This document shows positions 8,339 to 14,560 of a stretch of DNA of 15,004 bases, one piece after another. The translations under genes were made by a program, and so were the position numbers. The notes below the pieces were generated by a model that worked only from the letters and a program-made list of their open reading frames with translations, did not search any database and was not told the DNA's origin. This stretch comes from an uncultured Bacilli bacterium. Lineage in GTDB: Bacteria > Bacillota_I > Bacilli_A > RF39 > UBA660. Where the stretch lies: the NCBI GenBank assembly GCA_934096705.1, contig CAKOMR010000016.1, forward strand, positions 1 to 15,004, written 5' to 3'. Each line of letters opens with the position of its first letter. Position 1 is the stretch's first letter.

Positions 8339-9070
8339 TTATTCTCCTTCTAAAATACTTTGATAAGCTGCGTTTCTTAAAGATTCAATACGTTTTTTAT
8401 AATCTAAACTATTATTCGGGTATATTGGTTTAAGTACTTTGGCATGTATACATTTTTTTCTTTTATATAATTTTTTTATGCCTTTTGGTTCTTCAAAAGT
8501 AAATCTTATTGGTTGAATTGGTACATTTGCATCGACAGCCATTTTAAAGGCCCCATATTTAAATTCTCTAATATTCTCATAATAAGGCCATAATGATCCC
8601 TCAGGGTACATATGAAGTATTTTATCTTTTTGCAAAGCTTCGTTAATTTCTTTATAAAATTTTTCTTTATGTTTTTTTTCTTTAGGTATAGGAATTGCAT
8701 ACAAAACTTTTATTAAATGTCTAACTATTGGAATTTTAAAATTGTCTTGAATAGTTGGATAATACACTCTTGCAGGCATATTTATTAAGCCAATAAATGT
8801 GCAGTCTAAATAGTGAACGTGATTTGACACACTTACAAATCCTGAATTTCTGATAATATTTTCTTTGTTTTCTATTTTAAATCCCAAGAAAAGTTTATCA
8901 AAAACATATAGAATTAATGCTACAGGAAGTATTATAATTGTAGATATTAAATTAAGTAATAAATTACTTGATATATATTCATAGTAATCATCAATTTTAA
9001 AATCAAGTATTGACCAAGAGTGACAAACGTGTTCATCACTTTTTAAATTTTCGTAATTAATATTTTTCAT
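8339..9070 (-). CDS. 1-acyl-glycerol-3-phosphate acyltransferase (PlsC-like)
   Basis: A 243-residue membrane-associated acyltransferase. A hydrophobic helix lies at about 38-58. The catalytic HX4D motif is NHVHYLD (His84, Asp89) and the acceptor-site motif is YPEGSLWP (155-162), a variant of the usual PEGTR. PlsC transfers a fatty acid to lysophosphatidic acid to make phosphatidic acid, the source of diacylglycerol for the glycosyltransferase encoded 5 bp downstream. The ATG at 9070 has no ribosome site and lies where transcription is expected to start, so the mRNA may be leaderless. No alternative Met occurs before residue 98, past the catalytic motif. Related lysophospholipid acyltransferases cannot be excluded. 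Confidence 0.88.
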   Translation of the reverse strand: MKNINYENLKSDEHVCHSWSILDFKIDDYYEYISSNLLLNLISTIIILPVALILYVFDKLFLGFKIENKENIIRNSGFVSVSNHVHYLDCTFIGLINMPARVYYPTIQDNFKIPIVRHLIKVLYAIPIPKEKKHKEKFYKEINEALQKDKILHMYPEGSLWPYYENIREFKYGAFKMAVDANVPIQPIRFTFEEPKGIKKLYKRKKCIHAKVLKPIYPNNSLDYKKRIESLRNAAYQSILEGE

Positions 9071-9077
9071 GTCTAAA

Positions 9078-9086
9078 ATTATATCA
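9078..9086 (-). promoter_or_regulatory. Extended -10 promoter of the plsC-glycosyltransferase operon
   Basis: On the minus strand TGATATAAT (9086 down to 9078) is a perfect extended -10; the -35 region is only T-rich. The -10 ends 7 nt before the ATG, so initiation at the usual distance would fall on or next to the start codon. Confidence 0.7.
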
Positions 9087-9148
9087 TGTTTTTAAATAAT
9101 TAAAAACCATAATTTTTAGGCACTTTTTTAAATATGTTGATTAAATAG

Positions 9149-9177
9149 TTGAAATTTTGTTGTTTAAAATATATAAT
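9149..9177 (+). promoter_or_regulatory. Sigma-A promoter of the mTERF-like operon
   Basis: TTGAAA (9149-9154), exactly 17 bp, then TATAAT (9172-9177). Transcription should begin near 9184, just before the strong ribosome site AAAGGGAGGG (9187-9196). It is divergent from the plsC promoter about 65 bp away. Confidence 0.85.
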
Positions 9178-9198
9178 ATGGACTCAAAGGGAGGGTTT

Positions 9199-9507
9199 AT
9201 GGAAAATAAAGTGTTTTGCACAATTGTAAGTGTTGATTGTGCACATAATGATCCAGTGGATATTAGATGTGGAGGTCCTAAATATTTAGGATTTGATTTT
9301 GGTGTTAAAACGGAAAGTGTCGATGAAATGATAAAATTTATTAAATTGACATTAGAACAATTTGGTGTACCATATATAAATATAACCAAGGCAACTGTGG
9401 GTACACTTCCCGCAAATAGAGTTTGGGATAAGCATATGATTGTTGCAGAAATATTAAAAGATAAAGAAGAAATAATATTTGCTTCAAAAAGATATGGTGG
9501 CAGATAA
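9199..9507 (+). CDS. Conserved-looking 102-residue protein of unknown function
   Basis: I do not recognise this protein. It is 102 residues, soluble, with no signal peptide or membrane segment. The N-terminal half has short beta-like stretches and Cys at 7, 14 and 24 (FCTIVSVDCAHNDPVD, then RCGGPKYLGFDFG). The middle, about residues 39-55, is a probable helix (VDEMIKFIKLTLEQFG). The C-terminal part alternates strand-like and helix-like segments and ends in RYGGR. The start is fixed by AAAGGGAGGG 3-5 nt upstream; the in-frame extension to 9157 crosses the promoter. It is the first gene of the operon: its TAA is separated from the next ATG by a single base, so the two are probably translationally coupled. 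This suggests a job linked to the repeat proteins, but no direct evidence exists. Confidence 0.8.
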   Translation: MENKVFCTIVSVDCAHNDPVDIRCGGPKYLGFDFGVKTESVDEMIKFIKLTLEQFGVPYINITKATVGTLPANRVWDKHMIVAEILKDKEEIIFASKRYGGR

Positions 9508-9508
9508 T

Positions 9509-10519
9509 ATGTCATTAGATAAAACTGCGCAAAGTTTGGGCTATAGCTTGTTACAAGTTAATGCAATAAAAAATAATTATAAATTAAAAAATTATTCTGA
9601 TAAAGCACTAGAAAATAGAATTATTGAAGTAAATAATCTTTTTACTTCATTTGGTTATTCAAAAGATGATATTGTAAAAATGACTTGTTCATCACCTTTA
9701 ATACTAGCTTTAGAGACTCAAAATCTTGCAAATTTTTATACATCATTTTCATCATGTGGCTACACACAAAAGGAAACATATAATATATTTAAAAAATGTG
9801 CTGTTATATTTACTTCAAGTATTGGAAATATACAAAAAAAACTTATAGGTTTAAAAAAACTTGGATATAGTGATGAAGATATACATAAAATTACTTGCGA
9901 TTCACCAGAAATTTTTACGATAAGTATGGAAAATATATCTCAAAAGTTATTGGATTTATGTAGTTTCGGATATACTAAAAGCCAAGTATTTAAAATGACA
10001 AGAGCATATCCATCTTTGTTTTGTATTTCTATGAAATATATAAATTCTAAGTGTGAAGAATTTTTGAAATTAGGTTTTACCAAAGAAGAATTTATTAAGA
10101 TAACTAGTTTAATACCTTCAATTATATGTTTGAGCCAAGAAACAATATTAAGTAAAATAAATTCTTTGAAAAACTTTGCATTTAGTGATGAACAAATAAA
10201 AAATATGATACTGGCATTTCCTGGAATAATTACTTACAGTATTGAAAATGTTTCTCAAAAAATAAAATTTTATGGTATAATGAATTTACTTGATAAAATT
10301 TGTGGAAATCCAATGCTTTTAATGCAATCTGTAGCCTTAAGTAATGCAAGAGTTGGGTTTTTTAAATCAAAAAATATTAATATAAATAGTTCTAATAGTC
10401 AACTGTTATTCTTAGGAAATAAAGCATTTGCTCAAAAATTTGGAATAACCAAAGAAGAGCTATTAGAATTATATGGAAAAAAGAATAATTTGGAGGAATT
10501 TAATGGACGAACTGCTTAA
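9509..10519 (+). CDS. mTERF-like helical repeat protein A (6 repeats)
   Basis: A 336-residue protein in three parts: an N-cap (1-45), six tandem repeats of about 35 residues (46-256) and a conserved C-cap (257-336). The repeat pattern is LGYS-x2-DI-x-K-hT-x3-P-xhh-xhS-xEshxxK-hxxL, where h is hydrophobic and s small. An invariant-type Gly at position 3 and Pro near 17 match the three-helix mTERF motif, which in human MTERF1 stacks into a nucleic-acid-binding superhelix. Whether this protein binds DNA or RNA is inference. ATG 9509 is chosen because the paralogue at 10909 begins at the same place (MSL) with the same cap length; GGTGG (9496-9500) is a modest ribosome site, consistent with coupling to the upstream gene. 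No transmembrane or targeting segment is seen. An alternative is another alpha-solenoid family such as TALE-like or PPR repeats. Confidence 0.85.
   Translation: MSLDKTAQSLGYSLLQVNAIKNNYKLKNYSDKALENRIIEVNNLFTSFGYSKDDIVKMTCSSPLILALETQNLANFYTSFSSCGYTQKETYNIFKKCAVIFTSSIGNIQKKLIGLKKLGYSDEDIHKITCDSPEIFTISMENISQKLLDLCSFGYTKSQVFKMTRAYPSLFCISMKYINSKCEEFLKLGFTKEEFIKITSLIPSIICLSQETILSKINSLKNFAFSDEQIKNMILAFPGIITYSIENVSQKIKFYGIMNLLDKICGNPMLLMQSVALSNARVGFFKSKNININSSNSQLLFLGNKAFAQKFGITKEELLELYGKKNNLEEFNGRTA
9644..10276 (+). repeat. Six protein-level 35-residue repeats (protein A)
   Basis: Units begin at TSFGYS, SCGYTQ, KLGYSD, SFGYTK, KLGFTK and NFAFSD; the first is 36 residues and the rest 35. The units are diverged at DNA level, so this is an old array and not a recent tandem duplication. 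Confidence 0.8.
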
Positions 10520-10898
10520 TTTTGGACTTTCTGAAAATACTATTAAAGCAATGATTGAAGAAAATGATAAAATCGTAAGTTTAACTGATGAAGAAATTAT
10601 TGATAAAGAAAACTTACTAAGAGGCATTAATTGTAGTGAAGAGCAAATAATTAATATAATAAGTAGTAATGCTAGTTTTTTAAGTTGTGATAATAATGAC
10701 GTTATAAATTTATTTATTGCACTTACTAATTATGGATTTACAACTTTGAATATATTATTTGATGCAAATCCATACATATTAAATTTACGTGATTATGAAT
10801 TAAAAAATTATATTAATAGTAGATTAAATAATAATGAAAGTCTTGAAATGATAGTAGACGATTTAGAATCAAATCCAATATTATTTAATGAAATATAA
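10503..10898 (+). CDS. Short mTERF-like repeat protein B (131 residues, no caps)
   Basis: An acidic 131-residue protein made of about three degenerate repeats: FGLSENTIKAMIEEND, INCSEEQIINIISSNASFL and YGFTTLNILFDANPYIL each match the first half of the repeat in its neighbours. The conserved Pro is kept only in the third unit (ANPYIL) and in a last partial one (SNPILF). It lacks the N-cap and C-cap of proteins A and C. ATG 10503 follows GGAGGA (10492-10497) and overlaps the end of gene A by 17 bp, so translation is coupled; ten bases separate it from gene C. It may be a small partner or regulator of A and C, or a shrunken paralogue. The well-kept ribosome site and intact frame argue that it is a live gene. 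Confidence 0.75.
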   Translation: MDELLNFGLSENTIKAMIEENDKIVSLTDEEIIDKENLLRGINCSEEQIINIISSNASFLSCDNNDVINLFIALTNYGFTTLNILFDANPYILNLRDYELKNYINSRLNNNESLEMIVDDLESNPILFNEI

Positions 10899-10908
10899 GG
10901 GGTAAAAT

Positions 10909-12126
10909 ATGAGTTTAGAGCAGTTATATATTAATTTGGGATATACTAAAAATCAATTTGATTTAATTAGATTTAGTTATAGCAATAAGAATTATAATGA
11001 TGATACATTTTATAAAAAAACAATTGACATTTATAATTATTTTATTAGATTGGGACTATCTCGCGAAAGTATAATAAAAATAACTTCATCATTTCCAACA
11101 TTATTTAGCTTAAGTGTAAGCAGTCTAAATCAAAAAATCACTTATTTAAAAGAAAAATTTGAGTTATCAAGTGATGATATAAAAAAAATAATTATTTCAT
11201 ATGAAAGAATATTTACCTTTACGCCGGAAAGTGTCGAAGAAAAGTATGCATTTTTTCAAAGTAAAGGTTACAAACCAGCTCAAATAAATCGATTATTTAA
11301 AAATAATGCAGAAGTATTTGCGTTAGGGATTGATAATTTAAATGCAAAATATGATTTCTTTTTAAATTTTGGTTTTTCGTCAAACGATATAATTAAAGTT
11401 ACTTTAGATAATAGTTCTGTATATACTTATTCTATAGAAACATTATCTAGAAATATAGAATATATTATGTCTTTTGGTTTTTCAAAACTAGAGGCTATCA
11501 AATTAATTTCTGGAATGCCACGCATTCTTGCTTTATCTAACGAAAATGTTAAAGAAAAGTTTGAATCTTTAAAATCTCTTGGATATACAAGTGAGCAAAT
11601 AGTTAAGGTTAGCAAAGGATTTCCTGGAGTATTTAGAATGAGTGAAGCTCGAGTAAAACAAAAAATAGATTATTTAATGACTCTTGGCTTTTCATATCAA
11701 GATGTTATAAAAATGTCTTTATCATATCCAAAATTACTTGGTATAAGCGAAGAAACTATGCTAAATAAAATAAATGATTTGAAAGCTTTAAATATAGATG
11801 AAGAAATTATACTTGCAATGGTAAAAAAGTTTCCACCAATTCTTGCTCTAAGTACAGAAAATATAACTAGTAAATTGAATGTATATAATCATATTGGTGT
11901 ATCTAGTGCTATATATAGTAATGCAATGTGTTTGATGCAGTCTGCAGATCATGCTTACGCAAGATATAGCTTTTTGAAAGAAAAAGGTATATTAATTACC
12001 CCAGAAAATTACAAGTTATTATTTATTGGTAATCAAGATTTTAAATCACGTTTTAAAATTACAAAAGAGGAACTTTTAGAACAATATAAGATGCCTTTGA
12101 ATTTAGATGATAATAGAGAATTCTAA
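10909..12126 (+). CDS. mTERF-like helical repeat protein C (8 repeats)
   Basis: A 405-residue paralogue of protein A: N-cap 1-45, eight repeats 46-327, C-cap 328-405. The clearest units are LGYTSEQIVKVSKGFPGVF and LGFSYQDVIKMSLSYPKLL. The caps match protein A closely, including LMQS, AR-x2-F, LLF-x-GN and ITKEELLE, showing that both descend from one ancestor by gain or loss of internal repeats. Repeats 2-4 lack the conserved Pro. As with protein A, mTERF-like fold and nucleic acid binding are inferred from the repeat pattern. The start follows AAGGGGT (10898-10904), which overlaps the stop of gene B. No terminator is visible after the gene; the next promoter begins two bases after its stop, so some readthrough into the zinc-knuckle gene is possible. 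Confidence 0.87.
   Translation: MSLEQLYINLGYTKNQFDLIRFSYSNKNYNDDTFYKKTIDIYNYFIRLGLSRESIIKITSSFPTLFSLSVSSLNQKITYLKEKFELSSDDIKKIIISYERIFTFTPESVEEKYAFFQSKGYKPAQINRLFKNNAEVFALGIDNLNAKYDFFLNFGFSSNDIIKVTLDNSSVYTYSIETLSRNIEYIMSFGFSKLEAIKLISGMPRILALSNENVKEKFESLKSLGYTSEQIVKVSKGFPGVFRMSEARVKQKIDYLMTLGFSYQDVIKMSLSYPKLLGISEETMLNKINDLKALNIDEEIILAMVKKFPPILALSTENITSKLNVYNHIGVSSAIYSNAMCLMQSADHAYARYSFLKEKGILITPENYKLLFIGNQDFKSRFKITKEELLEQYKMPLNLDDNREF
11044..11889 (+). repeat. Eight protein-level 35-residue repeats (protein C)
   Basis: The first unit is 37 residues and the remaining seven are exactly 35. Units start at IRLGLS, KFELSS, SKGYKP, NFGFSS, SFGFSK, SLGYTS, TLGFSY and ALNIDE. Positions 3-5, 9-12, 17, 20, 22-23 and 30-31 are the most conserved; positions 6-8, 14-15, 18 and 24-25 vary most. 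Confidence 0.85.
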
Positions 12127-12128
12127 TT

Positions 12129-12157
12129 TTGACATTTCAATAAAAATATGTTAACAT
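12129..12157 (+). promoter_or_regulatory. Sigma-A promoter of the zinc-knuckle gene
   Basis: TTGACA (12129-12134), 17-bp spacer, TAACAT (12152-12157) preceded by TG one base away (12149-12150). Consensus -35, imperfect but extended -10. Confidence 0.8.
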
Positions 12158-12179
12158 ACGTCTCACCAAAGGGGATATT

Positions 12180-12707
12180 ATGAAAATTGAAAAACTGTTA
12201 AATACTAAATGTAATTGTAAAATATGTAATGGAACTGGTATTGCTTTTACCATGAATGATGGAAAAGATGGATATATGTGTACTCAATGTATGGGTAATG
12301 GCTTTTATACAGAAAATGAAATTTTTAAAATAGGCGAAAAATTTTATAAAACTGATGGTAAGAATTACGTTGAAGTTGAAGTATTTTTTAGTAAAAGATT
12401 AATACCTACTTTAGAAAGAGTTAATATTGCAAATCCATATGCTTTTTATGGTATTATTTACAATACAATTGCATATTCTGAATTTATGGATGACAATTTT
12501 AAATATATGGATATTCCACGAGGATGCCCACTTGATTATTTAACTTTAGTTGGTTGTGAGTTTGATGAATCATTATGCCCTCTTAGAAGACAAATTCATG
12601 AATATGAAAATTATATTGATTATTGCCCAAATGGAAACGAGACAAAACAATGTTGGGAAAAAATTGAACACCCAGCATTTGCTAGAATACGTAAATTTAA
12701 CAAGTAA
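12180..12707 (+). CDS. Protein with DnaJ-type CxxCxGxG zinc knuckles, function unknown
   Basis: A 175-residue cytoplasmic protein. Two CxxCxGxG motifs, CKICNGTG (13-20) and CTQCMGNG (34-41), are the signature of a DnaJ/HSP40-type zinc finger; one such pair binds one zinc. There is no J-domain, so it is not a DnaJ chaperone. Residues about 60-110 form an unrecognised middle part. The C-terminal third has five more Cys, including RGCPLDY, CEFDESLCPL, DYCPNG and QCWE, which could hold a second metal or disulfides. The start is fixed by AAAGGGGAT just upstream of ATG 12180. It has its own promoter and terminator, and its stop lies in the terminator stem. I cannot assign a function beyond metal binding. 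Confidence 0.8.
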   Translation: MKIEKLLNTKCNCKICNGTGIAFTMNDGKDGYMCTQCMGNGFYTENEIFKIGEKFYKTDGKNYVEVEVFFSKRLIPTLERVNIANPYAFYGIIYNTIAYSEFMDDNFKYMDIPRGCPLDYLTLVGCEFDESLCPLRRQIHEYENYIDYCPNGNETKQCWEKIEHPAFARIRKFNK

Positions 12708-12725
12708 ATATTTTTACTTGTTTTT
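12699..12725 (+). terminator. Rho-independent terminator of the zinc-knuckle gene
   Basis: AACAAGTAAA (12699-12708) pairs with TTTACTTGTT (12713-12722) around TATT, followed by more T to 12725. The stop TAA at 12705-12707 is within the left arm. Confidence 0.85.
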
Positions 12726-12749
12726 GTTTACATTTTATTTTATGGATTG

Positions 12750-12779
12750 TTGAAATTTAATAATAAACTAGTATATACT
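12750..12779 (+). promoter_or_regulatory. Promoter of the PH-like gene
   Basis: TTGAAA (12750-12755), 18-bp spacer, TATACT (12774-12779). The short leader ends with the ribosome site TAGGTG (12789-12794). Confidence 0.65.
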
Positions 12780-12801
12780 TGTTATAAGTAGGTGTAAATG
12801 T

Positions 12802-13245
12802 ATGCATAATTTAGAGAATGATGAAGTTATTTTATATGATGGAAATATAACTTTTAAAAATATAAAAAAAGATATTAAATTTACATTAACAAATAAAAAT
12901 ATGTTATTTTCAAAAGAAAAGGGTATTTTTAAGAAAAAGTTTGTTATATTTAAGACAATTCCCGTAAACAACATAAAAGTTTATAAAGGCATAGTCCAAG
13001 TAAAACAAAAGAAAAATAGTGTTTTAATAGATACCATTGATGAAGAAATAAGTTTTGATTGTCTAAATACCATCGAGGGGAAAAAAATTGTAAACGAAAT
13101 TTTATATGCAAGAAGTGGTAAAACATTATTTGAAAGAAATACTAATAAATTAAAAAATACTTTGAAAAGAATAAATGATTCAAGAGAAATTATTTTAACC
13201 ATTGCTGGAATTATTATACCCTTACTTCATAAACGTAAAAAATAG
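12802..13245 (+). CDS. Small PH-like protein with C-terminal membrane anchor
   Basis: A 147-residue basic protein. Residues about 6-100 alternate short strands of the kind seen in bacterial PH-like or GRAM-like barrels (EVILYDGNITF, then a FTLTNKNMLFSKEKGIF hairpin, then FKTIPVNNIKVYKG), ending in a helix. This is a fold-level guess from pattern. A linker rich in Lys/Asn leads to a hydrophobic helix at about 129-142 (EIILTIAGIIIPLL) and a basic tail HKRKK, so it is probably tail-anchored with the barrel in the cytoplasm. ATG 12802 is 7 nt after AGGTG. It ends in TAG, the only intact gene here not ending in TAA. No terminator is seen downstream. Confidence 0.7.
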   Translation: MHNLENDEVILYDGNITFKNIKKDIKFTLTNKNMLFSKEKGIFKKKFVIFKTIPVNNIKVYKGIVQVKQKKNSVLIDTIDEEISFDCLNTIEGKKIVNEILYARSGKTLFERNTNKLKNTLKRINDSREIILTIAGIIIPLLHKRKK

Positions 13246-13302
13246 TGTAATGTCAAATATTTGTTAACTTTTTATAAAATTATATTTAGCATTGTTTTTA
13301 AT

Positions 13303-13311
13303 TGCTATAAT
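13303..13311 (+). promoter_or_regulatory. Extended -10 promoter of the metallopeptidase pseudogene
   Basis: TGCTATAAT (13303-13311) is a perfect extended -10 with no clear -35. It lies 23 bp before ATG 13335, so the promoter outlived the reading frame. Confidence 0.55.
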
Positions 13312-13334
13312 ATTTTTATGAATGGAATGTTAAT

Positions 13335-14019
13335 ATGCCGAAAAAATTAATTGAATTTTTGAAAGAAAAGATATAAGTGATGAATTTATAAGAAATTTAA
13401 TATGTGGTTTTGTGATACGCCATAGTAAACTTTTTGGTAATGTTATTTCTTATGAAGAAGTAATTAATAGATTAAATAATAATTTAAATTTCATTAAGTT
13501 AGTTGGTCAAAGTACGGAGTATGATGGTACAGTTGGAAGATATGAAGGATTTGATAAAAACACTATATCTATGTATTTTACAAGAGAAAATTTAAATAGC
13601 AGTGTTTTAAGAGATGAATTTATAAAAGTTTTTTAGCATGAAATTACTCATAGTATTTATACAATCAAGCAAGAGGATGGTAGTGAAAAACAAGTATTTG
13701 GCACATACGTTAAATTAGATGATGGAACAACCCCTGTTATAGATGGTAATTTTATTTATATGGAAGCAATTGTAAATTATGTAGCTAGTCAAATATATGG
13801 AAAAAAAATGGAATTTATCCTGCACAAACCAGTAATATAACGAGACTTATGGATATGCTGGATAGCGATAAACTTATTAGAAGTGCTTTTGATTCTGATG
13901 AAAAAGCTTTCAAAAGTTGTTTTTCTGTTTTGCCAAAAGGAGCATACGAATATTTTACTGAAGGTATGAGCTGGCTTAATACACCTGGAAATTATGGCAC
14001 CGTGCAGGTAGTAGAATAA
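13335..14019 (+). pseudogene. Degraded zinc metallopeptidase (HEITH motif)
   Basis: Three lesions break what would be a protein of about 228 residues. The start at 13335 gives MPKKLIEFLKEK, then a one-base loss in the A run near 13373 shifts into the frame that continues DISDEFIRNLI. That frame runs to an in-frame TAG at 13634-13636, immediately followed by HEITHSIYTI, an HExxH zinc-binding motif. It continues through MEAIVNYVASQIYG (13760-13801), where the Glu is a plausible third zinc ligand as in gluzincins, to an A run at 13801-13807 with one base too many. The last part, YPAQTSNITRLMDML and on to VVE, ends with TAA at 14017-14019. The intact ancestor would have been a soluble single-domain peptidase; its substrate is unknown. 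The fragment at 13412-13636 is part of this and not a separate gene. Amber suppression cannot rescue it because two frameshifts remain. Confidence 0.8.
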
Positions 14020-14150
14020 TGACAAATTTTTTTCAAGGAATAATTCCAGTAAATGTAACAGCCCATGCAGAATTAAAAAATATTGATAAAAAAATCAAAC
14101 CTATTAATATTGAACCTGTAATTTTTGAACATGATACACATAAAAGATAA
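14019..14150 (+). CDS. Possible small ORF coupled to the pseudogene (43 residues)
   Basis: ATG 14019 shares its A with the pseudogene stop (TAATG), the same coupling seen in the exporter operon, and AGGTAG lies upstream at 14006-14011. The product, MTNFFQGIIPVNVTA then a Lys/Ile-rich tail ending DTHKR, has no recognisable domain. It may be an old second gene of the metallopeptidase operon or a remnant of one. Support is only the overlap and the open frame. Confidence 0.4.
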   Translation: MTNFFQGIIPVNVTAHAELKNIDKKIKPINIEPVIFEHDTHKR

Positions 14151-14195
14151 ACGAATATCTTAAACTTTTAAAAAATTTTTTATAAGTTGAATTTA

Positions 14196-14204
14196 TGATA
14201 AAAT
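14196..14204 (+). promoter_or_regulatory. Candidate extended -10 upstream of a decayed gene
   Basis: TGATAAAAT (14196-14204), with only a T run at the -35 distance. It precedes the ribosome-site-like AAAGGGGAT (14225-14233) by 20 bp. Confidence 0.35.
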
Positions 14205-14224
14205 GTGGAATAATAAACGACATC

Positions 14225-14530
14225 AAAGGGGATATAATTATAAAAATTGAATATATTAACCGATTATGCAAATAAAGTAATTTTGTTGTCTAATAAAATA
14301 TTTACAGATAATATCTATAGTTATTACGAAATTTCCACCTAAAGAAATCATAAATATAAATTTGATTATTGAATGTGACGTAATCGTGAAATGATAACTT
14401 GATTTTAAAAAAGTAAAAATAACAAATAAATAATAATTTATAGAGAGGTAATTATATAAAAAAGAATAAAAAGAAGAGTAAATGCTCATAAAAATAAAGA
14501 AAGATAAATATAAATTACAATTTATTAGTG
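14225..14530 (+). pseudogene. Probable ghost gene: signals kept, reading frame lost
   Basis: AAAGGGGAT (14225-14233), identical in its core to the ribosome sites of live genes here, is not followed by any ATG at the right distance; an ATA or ATT sits there instead. In the frame from 14247, 31 codons stay open and read like protein (ILTDYANKVILLSNKIF, then YSYYEIST) before TAA at 14340-14342; later codons are full of stops. A good terminator follows at 14531. On the other strand this same phase has no stop for 118 codons, giving a Phe/Ile/Tyr-rich translation typical of the antisense of an AT-rich coding gene. All this suggests a lost gene of roughly 100 codons. No family can be named. Confidence 0.4.
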
Positions 14531-14560
14531 AGATTAGTTTGAAATAAACTAGTCTTTTCT
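14531..14560 (+). terminator. Rho-independent terminator after the decayed gene
   Basis: AGATTAGTTT (14531-14540) pairs over 10 bp (one wobble) with AAACTAGTCT (14546-14555) around GAAAT, then TTTTCTT. Confidence 0.7.

Noticed and set aside
9141..9515. 124-codon open frame on the minus strand opposite the 102-residue gene
   Set aside because: It spans the promoter and ribosome site of the plus-strand gene, has no ribosome site of its own, and runs antisense to a well-supported gene.
9644..11889. TALE-like (Bat/BurrH) repeats
   Set aside because: The GFSxxDIxK stretch is similar, but the conserved Pro at about 17 and the SxE-x5-K second half fit the mTERF pattern better, and there is no NG/HD/NI-type repeat-variable pair.
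13634..13651. TAG directly before HEITH as a readthrough or recoded codon
   Set aside because: Two frameshifts in the same gene would still prevent a full product, and TAG serves as a normal stop for the gene ending at 13245.
14135..14185. Hairpin AAGATA/TATCTT and AAAAAATTTTTT palindrome after the 43-residue ORF as a terminator
   Set aside because: The first is not followed by a T run and the second is a simple A/T tract; either could occur by chance in this composition.
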